This document shows positions 17,834 to 26,833 of a stretch of DNA of 64,000 bases, piece after piece. The stretch covers positions 1 through 64,000 of the forward strand of contig NZ_CADFEI010000020.1 of NCBI RefSeq assembly GCF_902833225.1, given 5' to 3'. A program made the translations under genes and the position numbers. The DNA is from Burkholderia sp. BCC1644. GTDB taxonomy: Bacteria > Pseudomonadota > Gammaproteobacteria > Burkholderiales > Burkholderiaceae. The notes beneath the pieces were generated by a model. That model made no database searches, had not been told where the DNA came from, and was given only the letters and a program-made list of their open reading frames with translations. Numbering within the stretch: the stretch's first letter is position 1; every line of letters starts with the position of its first letter.

Positions 17834-18817
17834 TCAGCCGATCTGCTGCATGATCGAGATCAGCTTTTTCGCGTAGTTCGGATCGGTCGCGTAACCGGCC
17901 TTCTGCATCCCGTGCGCGAAGCCTTCGACGCTGCGGCTCGCGCTGAGCACGCCCGAGTAGCGCGGGTTGTTCTTCAGCAGGTTCGCGTAGTCGGTCATCG
18001 CGTGCTCGTACGAGTCGTACGCGCGGAATTTCGCGACCACGCGGCGCGGCGTGCCGTTCACGTATTCGGTGGTCAGCGCCGACACCGTGCGGCCCGTCCA
18101 GCCCTTGTTCGCCTTGATGCCGAACACGTTGTAGCTGGTCGACCCGTCGGCGGCGCGGATCTCGCGCTTGCCCCAGCCTGATTCGAGCGCGGCCTGGCCG
18201 ACGATGAAGCGCGCCGGGATGCCGGTCGTCGCGCTGGCCGCCTGCGCGGGGCCCGCGAGCCGGTCGACGAACGCATCGGCGTCCTGCACGCCGCTCGCGC
18301 CCTTCAGCGGCGGCGTCAGCGCGCTGCCGGCCGAGTAACCGCGCGCGCCGGCGAGACCGCCATTGTTCGCCGCGTTCGCATAGGCCTTCGCCATCGCGTT
18401 CATCGCGGCGAGGCTGCCTTCGTTGCCGGCCGTGCCGAGGCCGCCGGCGCCCATGCCGCCCGCGCCGACGTCGGCCGCCGTGTCGCTGCCCGCGCCCGCG
18501 CCGGCGTTGCGCAGCAGCTGCTTCATCAGCGCGTCGGCGACGCCCATCCCGCGCGTCGACATCTGCTGCGCAAGCTGCTGGTCGAGCATCGACGTGTACA
18601 TCTTCGACGTATGCGAATCGAACAGCCCGCCGTCGGGCGACGCGTCGCGCATGCTCTTGAGCATCATCTGCGTGAACATCGCGTCGAACTGGCCGGCGAC
18701 CGCCTTCGCGCCGGCCTGCGGCGACTGCTTCGCCTGCGCGCGCAGCGCATCGAAACCTTGCACGTCGAGCGCGAAGCGCTGCGTGAGGTCGTTCGCGTTC
18801 GGAAGGTTCGCCGCCAT
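17834..18817 (-). CDS. flgJ: Flagellar rod assembly protein / peptidoglycan hydrolase FlgJ
   Basis: 327 residues. The N-terminal rod-capping domain (residues ~1-100) includes AKAVAGQFDAMFTQMMLKSMR. A Gly/Ala-rich linker (~104-165) follows. The C-terminal glucosaminidase-type muramidase domain has its catalytic glutamate in QAALESGWGK (Glu212) and ends KAGYATDPNYAKKLISIM. It caps the growing rod and opens the peptidoglycan. The ATG follows the flgI stop without a gap and is served by an unusually long Shine-Dalgarno inside flgI. Confidence 0.95.
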   Translation of the reverse strand: MAANLPNANDLTQRFALDVQGFDALRAQAKQSPQAGAKAVAGQFDAMFTQMMLKSMRDASPDGGLFDSHTSKMYTSMLDQQLAQQMSTRGMGVADALMKQLLRNAGAGAGSDTAADVGAGGMGAGGLGTAGNEGSLAAMNAMAKAYANAANNGGLAGARGYSAGSALTPPLKGASGVQDADAFVDRLAGPAQAASATTGIPARFIVGQAALESGWGKREIRAADGSTSYNVFGIKANKGWTGRTVSALTTEYVNGTPRRVVAKFRAYDSYEHAMTDYANLLKNNPRYSGVLSASRSVEGFAHGMQKAGYATDPNYAKKLISIMQQIG

Positions 18818-18830
18818 TTAGATCACCTCC
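18818..18830 (-). promoter_or_regulatory. Extended Shine-Dalgarno for flgJ inside the end of flgI
   Basis: The last codons of flgI read GGAGGTGATC then TAA then ATG of flgJ. These ten bases are an uninterrupted complement of the 16S rRNA 3' end (GATCACCTCC), longer than any other ribosome site in the cluster. Termination on flgI and initiation on flgJ share this spot, so the two are probably tightly coupled. Confidence 0.8.
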
Positions 18831-20008
18831 AGGTCGGCGCGCAACGCGCCGGCCGCCTTCATCGCCTGCAGGATCGACATCAGGTCCGCGGGCGTCGCGC
18901 CGAGCGTGTTCAGCGCCTTCACGACGTCGGCGAGGTTCGCGCCGGCCGTCACCATCTTCAGCGCGCCGTTGTCCTGCTTCAGCTGGATCTGCGACTGCTG
19001 CGCCACCACGGTCTGCCCGTTCGAGAACGGCCCCGGCTGCGACACCACCGGCTGCGTATTGACGACGACCGACAGGTTGCCGTGCGCGACCGCGCAGCTC
19101 TGCAGCGTGACCATCTGGTTCATCACGATCGAGCCCGTGCGCGCGTTCAGGATCACCTTCGCCGCGGCCTTGTCCGGGCTCACGTCGAGGTTCTGCAGCC
19201 GCGCCATGAAGGCGACCTGCTGCGCCGAATCGGCCGGCGCCGCGAGCTGGATCGTGCGGCCGTCGAGCGCCGTCGCGGTGCCCGGGCCGAAGCTCGAGTT
19301 GACCGCGGACACGATCCGCTGCGCGGTGCCGTAGTCCATGTCGTTCAGCTGCAGCTGCAGCACGCCGTTCATCTGCGCGATCGCGTTCGGCACCGCGCGC
19401 TCGACGATCGCGCCGCCGACGATCCGGCCGGCCGCGAGCTGGTTCACCTGCACGCGGCTGCCGTTCGCGCTGGCGCCCGCGCCGCCGACCGCCATGTTGC
19501 CCTGCGAGAGCGCGTACACCTGCCCGTCCGCGCCCTTCAGCGGCGTGAGCAGCAGCGTGCCGCCGCGCAGGCTCTTCGCGTTGCCGAGCGACGATACCGT
19601 CACGTCGAGCGCCTCGCCCGGCCGCGCAAACGGCGGCAGCGTGGCCGTCACCATCACGGCCGCGACGTTCTTCAGCTGCATGTTGCTCAGCGACGACGGG
19701 CCGCCGTTCGCCGAACCGTTGTTGATCGAGATGCCGAGGTTCGCGAGCATGTTCGCGAGCGTCTGCGTCGTGAACGGCGTCTGCATCGTCTGGTCGCCCG
19801 TGCCGTCGAGACCGACGACGAGGCCATAGCCGATCAGCGGGTTGTCGCGCACGCCCTGGATCTGCGCGAGATCCTTCAGGCGCTCCGCATGCGCGGGCGC
19901 CGCGCCGAGCGCACACGCCGCGGCCACGGCCGCGAATGCGACGGCGAGCCGCGCGGCGGCATGCGCGCGGGCCGACAGGCGGTGGATCAGGGTCGTCTGC
20001 ATCGTCAT
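18818..20008 (-). CDS. flgI: Flagellar P-ring protein FlgI
   Basis: 396 residues from the ATG at 20008, which shares one base with the flgH stop (TGATG); an alternative ATG lies two codons on (20002). A signal peptide ends at AAPAHA, followed by the invariant mature start ERLKDLAQIQGVRDNPLIGYGLVVGLDGTGD (ends ERLKDLAQ and GLDGTGD). The middle has TLPPFARPGEALDVTVSSLGNA. The C-terminus ADLMSILQAMKAAGALRADLEVI is standard. It forms the periplasmic ring in the peptidoglycan around the rod. Confidence 0.96.
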   Translation of the reverse strand: MTMQTTLIHRLSARAHAAARLAVAFAAVAAACALGAAPAHAERLKDLAQIQGVRDNPLIGYGLVVGLDGTGDQTMQTPFTTQTLANMLANLGISINNGSANGGPSSLSNMQLKNVAAVMVTATLPPFARPGEALDVTVSSLGNAKSLRGGTLLLTPLKGADGQVYALSQGNMAVGGAGASANGSRVQVNQLAAGRIVGGAIVERAVPNAIAQMNGVLQLQLNDMDYGTAQRIVSAVNSSFGPGTATALDGRTIQLAAPADSAQQVAFMARLQNLDVSPDKAAAKVILNARTGSIVMNQMVTLQSCAVAHGNLSVVVNTQPVVSQPGPFSNGQTVVAQQSQIQLKQDNGALKMVTAGANLADVVKALNTLGATPADLMSILQAMKAAGALRADLEVI

Positions 20009-20697
20009 CACCACGGCGCGATGTTGAGGAAGAAGCGCTGCAGCCAGCCCATCGTCTCGGCTTCGTTGATGTAGCCCTTCGACGAGTATTCGATCTTCGC
20101 GTCGGCGACCTGCGTCGAGTAGACGGAGTTCGCGCCCGAGATCGTGTTCGGGTTGACGACCCCCGAGAAGCGCACGAATTCGTTGCCCTGGTTGATCAGC
20201 ATCTGCTTCTCGCCGCTGACCACGAGGTTGCCGTTCGGCAGCACGCCGGTGACCGTCACCGTGATCGTGCCGTTGAACGTGTTCGCCGCGCTCGCGCCGC
20301 CGGTCGCCGCGAACTTGTTGTTGCCGGTGGCCGACAGGTTCGCCTTCGCGAACAGCCCGCCGAGAAAGCCGGCCGTCGGCACGTTGAAGTCGGTGTTGCC
20401 CTGCCGGTTGGTGTTGGCGCCCGACGACTTGGTCGCGTTGATGTTCTCCGCGATCATGATCGTCAGGATGTCGCCGATGTTGCGCGGCCGCTGATCCTCG
20501 AAGAGCGGCCGCCCCGCGTAGCCGGGGTTGTAGATCGAGCCGGGCGCCTGCATCGACATCGGCATCGGCGGCTGCGCCGTCATCGGCTGCTGGATGATCG
20601 GGTCGCGCGGAATCTGCGCGCAACCGGCGAGCGCCGCCACCGCGACCGCGCATGCGGCGCGGACGGGGGCTGACGGGAGGAGGCGAACCTGCTTCAT
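20008..20697 (-). CDS. flgH: Flagellar L-ring lipoprotein FlgH
   Basis: 229 residues. The lipobox LAGC (Cys ~26) marks cleavage by signal peptidase II. The conserved core is PLFEDQRPRNIGDILTIMIAENINATK, and the C-terminus has NTISGANSVYSTQVADAKIEY. It forms the outer-membrane ring that lets the rod pass. It overlaps flgI by one base. Confidence 0.95.
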   Translation of the reverse strand: MKQVRLLPSAPVRAACAVAVAALAGCAQIPRDPIIQQPMTAQPPMPMSMQAPGSIYNPGYAGRPLFEDQRPRNIGDILTIMIAENINATKSSGANTNRQGNTDFNVPTAGFLGGLFAKANLSATGNNKFAATGGASAANTFNGTITVTVTGVLPNGNLVVSGEKQMLINQGNEFVRFSGVVNPNTISGANSVYSTQVADAKIEYSSKGYINEAETMGWLQRFFLNIAPW

Positions 20698-20718
20698 GGC
20701 GACGACGGGACTTTCCGG

Positions 20719-21507
20719 TTAGCTCTTCATCTGCGTGACGGTCTGCAGCATCTGGTCGGACGTCGTCACGGCCTTGCTGTTGATCTCGTAGGCACGCTGC
20801 GTCTGGATCATGTTGACCAGTTCCTGCACGACGTTCACGTTCGACGCTTCGACGTAGTTCTGGTTGAGCACGCCCGCGCCGTTCAGGCCCGGCTGCGACA
20901 CGTTCGGCGCGCCCGACGACGTCGTCTCGGAGAACAGGTTCTCGCCGCGCGCCTCGAGGCCGGCCGGGTTGATGAAGGTCGCGATCTGCAGCGCGCCGAT
21001 CTGCACGGAATTGGTCGAGCCCGCCTGCGTGACCGTCACCACGCCATCCTTGCCGATCGTCAGCGACGTCGCGTTCTGCGGGATCGTGATCGCCGGCAGG
21101 ATCTGGTAGCCGCTCGACGTGACGAGCTGGCCCTGCGCGTTGGTCTGGAACGAGCCGTCGCGCGTGTACGCGTTCGTGCCGTCCGGCATCACCACCTGGA
21201 AGAAGCCCGCGCCGTTGATCGCGACGTCCTTCGAGTTGCCGGTCTGCGTGAGGCCGCCCTGCGTGTACAGGCGCTCGGTCGCGACCTGTTGCACGCCGGT
21301 GCCGAGCTGCAGGCCCGACGGCAGCTCGGTCTGCTGCGTCGAGTTCGCGCCCGGCTGGCGGATGGTCTGGTACAGCAGATCCTCGAACACCGCGCGCGAC
21401 GCCTTGAAGCCGTTCGTGCTGGTGTTCGCGAGGTTGTTCGAAATCACGTCCATCTGCGCCTGCTGCGCATTCATGCCGGTGGCGGCGATGTAGAGCGAAC
21501 GGTTCAC
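20719..21507 (-). CDS. flgG: Flagellar distal rod protein FlgG
   Basis: 262 residues, the usual size. N-terminus NRSLYIAATGMNAQQAQMDVISNNLANTSTNGFK (ends NRSLYIAATGM and NNLANTSTNGFK) has the rod ANNLANxxTxGF motif. C-terminus VQELVNMIQTQRAYEINSKAV is shared by all axial proteins. It builds the distal rod. The next gene upstream, flgF, is 34 bp away. Confidence 0.96.
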   Translation of the reverse strand: MNRSLYIAATGMNAQQAQMDVISNNLANTSTNGFKASRAVFEDLLYQTIRQPGANSTQQTELPSGLQLGTGVQQVATERLYTQGGLTQTGNSKDVAINGAGFFQVVMPDGTNAYTRDGSFQTNAQGQLVTSSGYQILPAITIPQNATSLTIGKDGVVTVTQAGSTNSVQIGALQIATFINPAGLEARGENLFSETTSSGAPNVSQPGLNGAGVLNQNYVEASNVNVVQELVNMIQTQRAYEINSKAVTTSDQMLQTVTQMKS

Positions 21508-21541
21508 TTGTAAGGTCTCCTGCGTGGGCTGGCGCGGACGC

Positions 21542-22300
21542 TCAGCTGAAATTGAGCAGCTGGTTCGCCGACTGCTCGTTCTGGTCGGCCGTCTGGATCA
21601 GCTTCGACTGAAGCTGGAACGCGCGCGCGTTGTCGATCATCGCGACCATCGCGGTCACCGGGTTGACGTTGCTGCCTTCGAGCGAATTCGGCGTGACGAC
21701 CACGTTCGGGTCGGCGTCGGCCGGATTGCCGTCGGCGGTGCGGAACAGCCCGTCGTTGCCGCGCGTGAGCGTGGCCGGATCGGGATTGACGAGCTTCATC
21801 TGGTCGACCATCGCAACCGCCGTCGGCGGGTCGCCCGGCATCAGCGCGGAAACGGTGCCGTCCTTGCCGATCGTCACTTCCGCGTTCGGCGGCACCGAGA
21901 TCGGACCGCCGTTGCCGATCACCGGCAGGTTGCTCGCGTTGACGAGCTGGCCGTTCTCGTCGACGTGCAGGTTGCCGGCGCGCGTGTACGCCTCGCTGCC
22001 GTCGGCCGCCTGCACCGACAGCCAGCCGGCGCCCTGCACGGCGACGTCGAGCGGATTGCCGGTGCGCGTGATCGGACCCGGTGCGTAATCCGCGCCGGGC
22101 GTCGACGCGAGCACGTAGGTACGCGTCGTCGTCGGGTCGATCGCGCTGCCGTCGCCGAAATTCATCGGCACCGCGCGATACGTCGCGAGCTGCGCGCGAA
22201 AGCCCGTCGTCGACGTGTTCGCGAGGTTGTTCGCGACGATCGCCTGCTGGTCGAGCGACTGCGACGCGCCCGTCATCGCCGTGTAGATCAGTCGGTCCAT
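21542..22300 (-). CDS. flgF: Flagellar proximal rod protein FlgF
   Basis: 252 residues. N-terminus MDRLIYTAMTGASQSLDQQA and NNLANTSTTGFRAQLATYR are diagnostic of FlgF. The C-terminus NPVTAMVAMIDNARAFQLQSKLI is the rod-family coiled coil. It is a minor proximal rod protein. It starts 19 bp after flgE. Confidence 0.95.
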   Translation of the reverse strand: MDRLIYTAMTGASQSLDQQAIVANNLANTSTTGFRAQLATYRAVPMNFGDGSAIDPTTTRTYVLASTPGADYAPGPITRTGNPLDVAVQGAGWLSVQAADGSEAYTRAGNLHVDENGQLVNASNLPVIGNGGPISVPPNAEVTIGKDGTVSALMPGDPPTAVAMVDQMKLVNPDPATLTRGNDGLFRTADGNPADADPNVVVTPNSLEGSNVNPVTAMVAMIDNARAFQLQSKLIQTADQNEQSANQLLNFS

Positions 22301-22319
22301 GGCTGCCGGTTATCCGCGC

Positions 22320-23561
22320 TTACAGGTTGATGAGCGTCTGGTCGACGGTCTGCTGCGTCTTGATCGTCTGCGCGTTCGCCTGGTAGTTGCGCTGCGCGGT
22401 GATCAGGTTGACGAGCTGCGACGTGAGGTCGACGTTCGAGTTTTCGAGCGCGCTGCCCTGCAGCGTGCCGTGGTTCGTGCTGCCCGGCGCGGAGATCTGC
22501 GGCACGCCCGATGCGGCGGTTTCCGCATACTGGTTGCCGCCGAGGTTCACCAGCCCGTTCGGGTTGTTGAAGTTCGCCAGCGCGATCTCGCCGAGCACGG
22601 CGGTCTGGCCGTTCGAGTAGTTGCCGGTCAGCTTGCCGTCGGCGCCGATCGAATAGGTCGTCAGCGTGCCGCTCGCGAAACCGTTCTGCGCGAGGTTGTT
22701 CACGCCGTCCTTGCCGCCGTACTGCGTCGTGCCGGTCAGGTCGAGCGTGAGGTTCTGCGGCGTCGTCGAGCCGTCGGTGGTCGGCACGGTGAACTGGAAC
22801 TGGCCGACCGACGCGGTCGGCGTCGGCGGCGTGCCCGTCGTCGTGCTCTTGATCGCGCCCGACGAATCGAACGTGACCGTGCCGAGATCGGTCGTCGCGC
22901 CGCCCTGGACGCCCGCGTACGCTTCCCACGTGCCGGATGCCGACTTCACGAAATACATGTTGACCGCCTGCGAACCGCCCAGCGAGTCGTACACCTGGAT
23001 CGACGTCGAGTAGTTGTAGGTCGTGCTGTCGGTCGCGCTGAACGGCGTCTTGGTCGGCGTCGTGTCCTGCGAGTTCAGGTTGAACTGGCCGGTGATCTTG
23101 GTCGTCGCGGTCGGCGCGATGTTGGTCGTCGGCGCCTGCAGCGGCACGGTCTGCGCGGTGTTGATCACGCCGCCCGCGCCGGCCGCATAGCCCATCAGGT
23201 TACGGCCTTGCGAGTCGACGATGTAGCCGTTCTTGTCGCGCTGGAACGTGCCGTCGCGCGAGTACGTCGTCACGCCGTTGTTCGACATCTGGAAGAAACC
23301 GTTGCCGTTGATCGCGACGTCGAGCGACGAGTTCGTCGTATTGATCGTGCCCTGACCGAACTGCTGCTGCACCGACCCGAGCGACGTGCCGATGCCGATC
23401 TGCGTGTTGACCGACGTCGCGACCGAGTTCGCGTACATGTCGGAGAACTGCGCGGTGCTCGACTTGAAGCCGACCGTGTTCGCGTTCGCAATGTTGTTGC
23501 CGATCACGTCGAGTGCGTTCGAGGCACCGGCGAGGCCGCTCAGACCCTGTTGATAACCCAT
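22320..23561 (-). CDS. flgE: Flagellar hook protein FlgE
   Basis: 413 residues. N-terminus GYQQGLSGLAGASNALDVIG and NNIANANTVGFKSSTAQFSD give the axial-protein helix and motif. The middle (residues ~130-330) is the Thr/Ser/Gly-rich hook D1-D2 domains. C-terminus LVNLITAQRNYQANAQTIKT closes the D0 coiled coil. It polymerises into the hook under the FlgD cap. The order flgD-flgE-flgF is standard. Confidence 0.96.
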   Translation of the reverse strand: MGYQQGLSGLAGASNALDVIGNNIANANTVGFKSSTAQFSDMYANSVATSVNTQIGIGTSLGSVQQQFGQGTINTTNSSLDVAINGNGFFQMSNNGVTTYSRDGTFQRDKNGYIVDSQGRNLMGYAAGAGGVINTAQTVPLQAPTTNIAPTATTKITGQFNLNSQDTTPTKTPFSATDSTTYNYSTSIQVYDSLGGSQAVNMYFVKSASGTWEAYAGVQGGATTDLGTVTFDSSGAIKSTTTGTPPTPTASVGQFQFTVPTTDGSTTPQNLTLDLTGTTQYGGKDGVNNLAQNGFASGTLTTYSIGADGKLTGNYSNGQTAVLGEIALANFNNPNGLVNLGGNQYAETAASGVPQISAPGSTNHGTLQGSALENSNVDLTSQLVNLITAQRNYQANAQTIKTQQTVDQTLINL

Positions 23562-23588
23562 TTCGGTCTCCGTTTCGAGAAAGCTCGA

Positions 23589-24338
23589 TCAGTTGGTGGT
23601 GGTGTCGCCGGTCGTGGACGACGTCTTGACGTTCGGGAAGATCGACGCGACCTGGGTGAGCCCCACCGTCGTACCGTTCGACAGCACCAGCCCCGCCGTG
23701 CCGTCCGCCTGCTTGATCACGCTCTGCACCGTGGCGGCCGCCAGCACGGTCGGCGCGTAGGCCTTGCCGTCGGTGCCCGTGTACTGCGCGCTGACCGTGT
23801 ACGCGCCGTCCGGCAGCGCGTTGCCGGCCGCGTCGGTCGGCGTCCAGTTGAACGGCACGGTGCCGGCCGACTGCTTGCCCGCGTTGATCGTGTTGACGAC
23901 GACGCCCGAGCTGTTCTTCACGGTGATCGTCAGGTTCGACACGTCGCTCGTGAGCGACACGCCGAACGGCGACGCCGCGCCGCTCTTCACCGCGACCGAG
24001 TTGCCCGGCGCGAGCACGTTCGTGCCGATCAGCAGCGCGGCCTGCGTCTGCTGGCCGGCCGTGAGCTGCGTCGACAGCGACGTCAGCGACGTGTTCAGCT
24101 GCGCGATGCCGCTCACCGTGTTGATCTGCGCGAGCTGCGACGTCATCTGCGAGCTGTCGACCGGGCTGGTTGGATCCTGGTTCTGCAACTGCGTGACGAG
24201 CAGCTTCAGGAACGTCGCCTGCAGGTCGCTCGCCGACGTGCCGTTGGTCGACGACACGTTGTTGGTGTTCATCGTGTCGGTCGGCAGGGTCGACACGTTC
24301 GTGCCGTTGCTGCCGATCGTCGTGCTGGAGGAAGTCAT
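23589..24338 (-). CDS. flgD: Flagellar hook cap / scaffolding protein FlgD
   Basis: 249 residues. The conserved N-terminal part is DLQATFLKLLVTQLQNQDPT followed by SQMTSQLAQINTVSGIAQLN. The C-terminal half has the Tudor/FnIII-like domains (VVNTINAGKQSAGTVPFNWT, GAYTVSAQYTGTDGKAY). It caps the hook during assembly and is lost from the finished flagellum. The first ~35 residues are low-complexity Ser/Thr/Asn. Confidence 0.95.
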   Translation of the reverse strand: MTSSSTTIGSNGTNVSTLPTDTMNTNNVSSTNGTSASDLQATFLKLLVTQLQNQDPTSPVDSSQMTSQLAQINTVSGIAQLNTSLTSLSTQLTAGQQTQAALLIGTNVLAPGNSVAVKSGAASPFGVSLTSDVSNLTITVKNSSGVVVNTINAGKQSAGTVPFNWTPTDAAGNALPDGAYTVSAQYTGTDGKAYAPTVLAAATVQSVIKQADGTAGLVLSNGTTVGLTQVASIFPNVKTSSTTGDTTTN

Positions 24339-24381
24339 CCTGGGTGGCCTTCTGTCGTGGTCTGTGAGGTCGGCGCGCGGC

Positions 24382-24807
24382 TTACGAGCCGATCGTCAGC
24401 GTCTTGAGCATCAGCGTCTTCGCGGTGTTCAGCGTCTCGACGTTGGCCTGGTACGAGCGCGACGCCGAGATCATGTTCACCATCTCCTGCACCGGATCGA
24501 CGTTCGGCATCTGCACGTAGCCGTTCGCGTCGGCGGACGGGTTCGCCGGGTCGTAGGTCGACTTCATCGGCGACGGGTCGTCCATCACCTTCGTCACGCG
24601 CACGCCGCCCACGCCCTGGCCGGACGCGGTGCGCGCGCCGCCGATCGGGTCGGTCGCGAACACGACCTGCTTGGCCTTGTACGGCTTGCCGTCGGGGCCG
24701 GTGGCGCTGTCGGCGTTCGCGAGGTTCGACGCGGTGACGTTCAGGCGCTGCGATTGCGCGGACAGCGCCGAACCGGCGACGCCGAAGATGTTCATCAACG
24801 AAGGCAT
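24382..24807 (-). CDS. flgC: Flagellar proximal rod protein FlgC
   Basis: 141 residues. MNIFGVAGSALSAQSQRLNV and TASNLANADSATGPDG at the N-terminus, YVQMPNVDPVQEMVNMISAS and RSYQANVETLNTAKTLMLKT at the C-terminus, are the FlgC hallmarks. It is a proximal rod subunit, exported by the flagellar type III system. It lies between flgB and flgD in the operon. Confidence 0.96.
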   Translation of the reverse strand: MPSLMNIFGVAGSALSAQSQRLNVTASNLANADSATGPDGKPYKAKQVVFATDPIGGARTASGQGVGGVRVTKVMDDPSPMKSTYDPANPSADANGYVQMPNVDPVQEMVNMISASRSYQANVETLNTAKTLMLKTLTIGS

Positions 24808-24844
24808 GGTGGCTCCTGGTGCTTGTGCTCGGGTTCGGTTGCGC

Positions 24845-25333
24845 TTACGAGTTCGTCGAGATCGCGGCGATCATCGCCTTGATCTGCTGGGTCATCACGG
24901 TCATCCCGGATTCGTAGTGCAGCGCGTTGTTCGCGAACTGCACGCGCTCGACGTCGAGATCGACCGTGTTGCCGTCGAGCGACGGTTGCAGCGGCATCCG
25001 GTACTGCGCACGGCCGTAGTCGTCCGACGGGCCGCCGGTCGGGATCAGCTTCGCGGTGCCGGCCATGTGACCGGCCGCCGTCGACACCATCGACATGCCG
25101 TTCGTCACGCCGGCCGGCTGCGCCATCGGCAGCTGCGCGGCGTTGCTCGGCGCCAGGCCGCCGCCCGTCTGCTTCAGCGAGCGCGCGAGCGTCGACGCGA
25201 AATCGACGTCACGGGCCTGGTAGCCGGGCGTGTCGGCGTTCGCGATGTTCGACGACAGCAGTTCCTGCCGGTAGGCGCGCACGTCGAGCGCCTGTCGGCC
25301 GAACGCGAATTCCGCATCGAGTTTGTCCAGCAT
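24845..25333 (-). CDS. flgB: Flagellar proximal rod protein FlgB
   Basis: 162 residues from the ATG at 25333; the frame is open upstream but without family similarity. MLDKLDAEFAFGRQALDVRA and SNIANADTPGYQARDVDFAS are typical of FlgB. The C-terminus has the NNALHYESGMTVMTQQIKAM rod helix. It is the first gene of the flgB-J operon and is divergent from flgA across about 200 bp. Confidence 0.94.
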   Translation of the reverse strand: MLDKLDAEFAFGRQALDVRAYRQELLSSNIANADTPGYQARDVDFASTLARSLKQTGGGLAPSNAAQLPMAQPAGVTNGMSMVSTAAGHMAGTAKLIPTGGPSDDYGRAQYRMPLQPSLDGNTVDLDVERVQFANNALHYESGMTVMTQQIKAMIAAISTNS

Positions 25334-25537
25334 GTGTGCGTCTCTCCGTATGAAGCGCTGCACGCCCCTCGCGCCGGATGGCGACTCGAGAGGCTTTTTT
25401 CCATGACAGCGATGGTAGGCGTCGGATGCAACCGGCAATCGGGCGAATAACGCGGCAAAGGCCCCCTCTATTCATCGTTTGCGCGGCGGCCCGGCTCCCT
25501 AGAATGCAAATCGGATCAACGGTTCGAGGACACGGCG
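25334..25537. promoter_or_regulatory. Divergent flgB / flgA promoter region
   Basis: The 204-bp gap must carry the early flagellar (FlhDC-type) promoters for both operons. A possible plus-strand -10 TAGAAT is at 25500-25505, 33 bp before flgA. I could not recognise a clear FlhDC box or a sigma-28 site here, so the assignment rests on gene arrangement. Confidence 0.45.
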
Positions 25538-26770
25538 ATGACTGGCAGCGCACTTCGCGGAAGGAACGGGCGGCTCACGCACGTCCGGCGTGCGTTTGCG
25601 CCTGCAGTTGCACTCGCTGCGGCGCTGTGGGTCGCCGCACCGGCCGCACGCGCGGAAGACGGGATGATCGTGATTCCCGGACGCGGCGAGACGGCCGAAA
25701 CCGCGCTCGCCCACGCCAACGCGGCGAACGGCGGGCAGTTCGGCGGGAATGCGGCGATGGCTTCGGGTGCGGGCATCGCGCCGGAGGCGGGCCGAGCTGC
25801 TCCGGCGGCAAGTGCCGCGACCGGCTACGCGGCGCAACCGGCCGGCGCGATGGTCGTGACGACCGTTCCGCCCCCGGCGCCCGCGCCGTCGCCCGTTCGT
25901 GCAGCCGCGCGCGTGAACGCCGGCTACGGCGCGCAGCCGCGCGCCGCCGACCCGAGCGCCGTCGCGACGGTCGTCGCCGGCACGGCCGAGCCCGCGTCGA
26001 ATCCCGTTCGGCCGGCGCAACCGTCGGCCGCCGCCGCACGCCTTGCCGCGGCCCGCGCCGCGTCGGCCGCAGCGGCGCCGCGCGCGGCGGCGGTTTCCGC
26101 GAACCCGGCCCCGGCTGCCGCTGCGGCCCAGCCCGCGACGCCGCCCGGCCAGCAGGATCCCGAGACGATCCGCCGCGCAGCCCTCGCGTTCCTGCAACAG
26201 CAGATCGCCGGCCTGCCCGGCAAGACCACCGCGACGGTCACGACCGCGTTTCCGCGCGGGCTCGCCGCGTGCACGACGCTCGAGCCGTTCCTGCCGACCG
26301 GCGCGCGCCTGTGGGGCCGCACGACGGTCGGCGTGCGCTGCGCGGGCGAGCGGCCGTGGACCGTCTACCTGCAGGCGAAGGTCGCCGTGCAGGCCACCTA
26401 TTACGTCGCCGCGCGCCAGATCGCGCCCGGCGAGCCGCTCTCCGCGGCCGACCTGGTCGCCCGCGACGGCGACCTGACGGTCATGCCGCTCGCGGTGATC
26501 ACCGATCCGGCGCAGGCGATCGGCTCGACCGCGCTCGCGCGCATCTCGGCCGGCCTGCCGCTGCGGCAGGACCTGCTGAAAAGCGCGGCGTCGGTGTCGG
26601 CCGGCCAGACGGTGCGGGTCGTCGCGGCCGGGCCCGGCTTCACGATTTCGGCCGAGGGCAGCGTGCTCGCGAATGCGGCGCCGGGCCAGTCGGTGCGGGT
26701 GCGGATGGCGGCGGGCCAGATCGTCACGGCGATCGTCAAGGACGCCGGCACCGTGGAAATTCCGCTATAG
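25538..26770 (+). CDS. flgA: Flagellar P-ring assembly chaperone FlgA, with long N-terminal extension
   Basis: 410 residues, nearly twice the usual ~220. A signal peptide (LAAALWVAAPAARA) is followed by about 170 residues of Ala/Pro-rich low-complexity sequence with no family similarity. The true FlgA part starts near residue 205 (PETIRRAALAFLQQQIAGLP). Its C-terminal SAF domain includes VAARQIAPGEPLSAADLVAR and ends GQIVTAIVKDAGTVEIPL. FlgA helps FlgI assemble the P ring in the periplasm. The extension is likely disordered and may span the periplasm. Confidence 0.92.
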   Translation: MTGSALRGRNGRLTHVRRAFAPAVALAAALWVAAPAARAEDGMIVIPGRGETAETALAHANAANGGQFGGNAAMASGAGIAPEAGRAAPAASAATGYAAQPAGAMVVTTVPPPAPAPSPVRAAARVNAGYGAQPRAADPSAVATVVAGTAEPASNPVRPAQPSAAAARLAAARAASAAAAPRAAAVSANPAPAAAAAQPATPPGQQDPETIRRAALAFLQQQIAGLPGKTTATVTTAFPRGLAACTTLEPFLPTGARLWGRTTVGVRCAGERPWTVYLQAKVAVQATYYVAARQIAPGEPLSAADLVARDGDLTVMPLAVITDPAQAIGSTALARISAGLPLRQDLLKSAASVSAGQTVRVVAAGPGFTISAEGSVLANAAPGQSVRVRMAAGQIVTAIVKDAGTVEIPL

Positions 26771-26833
26771 GGACGGATTCAGCAGCAAGAGTGTAAAGAA
26801 TTGTTTATTCGGGGCATTTCGGGTTCGCGATGC

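Noticed and set aside
25334..25537. An FlhDC box or sigma-28 promoter in the flgB-flgA gap
   Set aside because: No sequence close to either consensus could be found by eye, although early flagellar control is expected from the arrangement.
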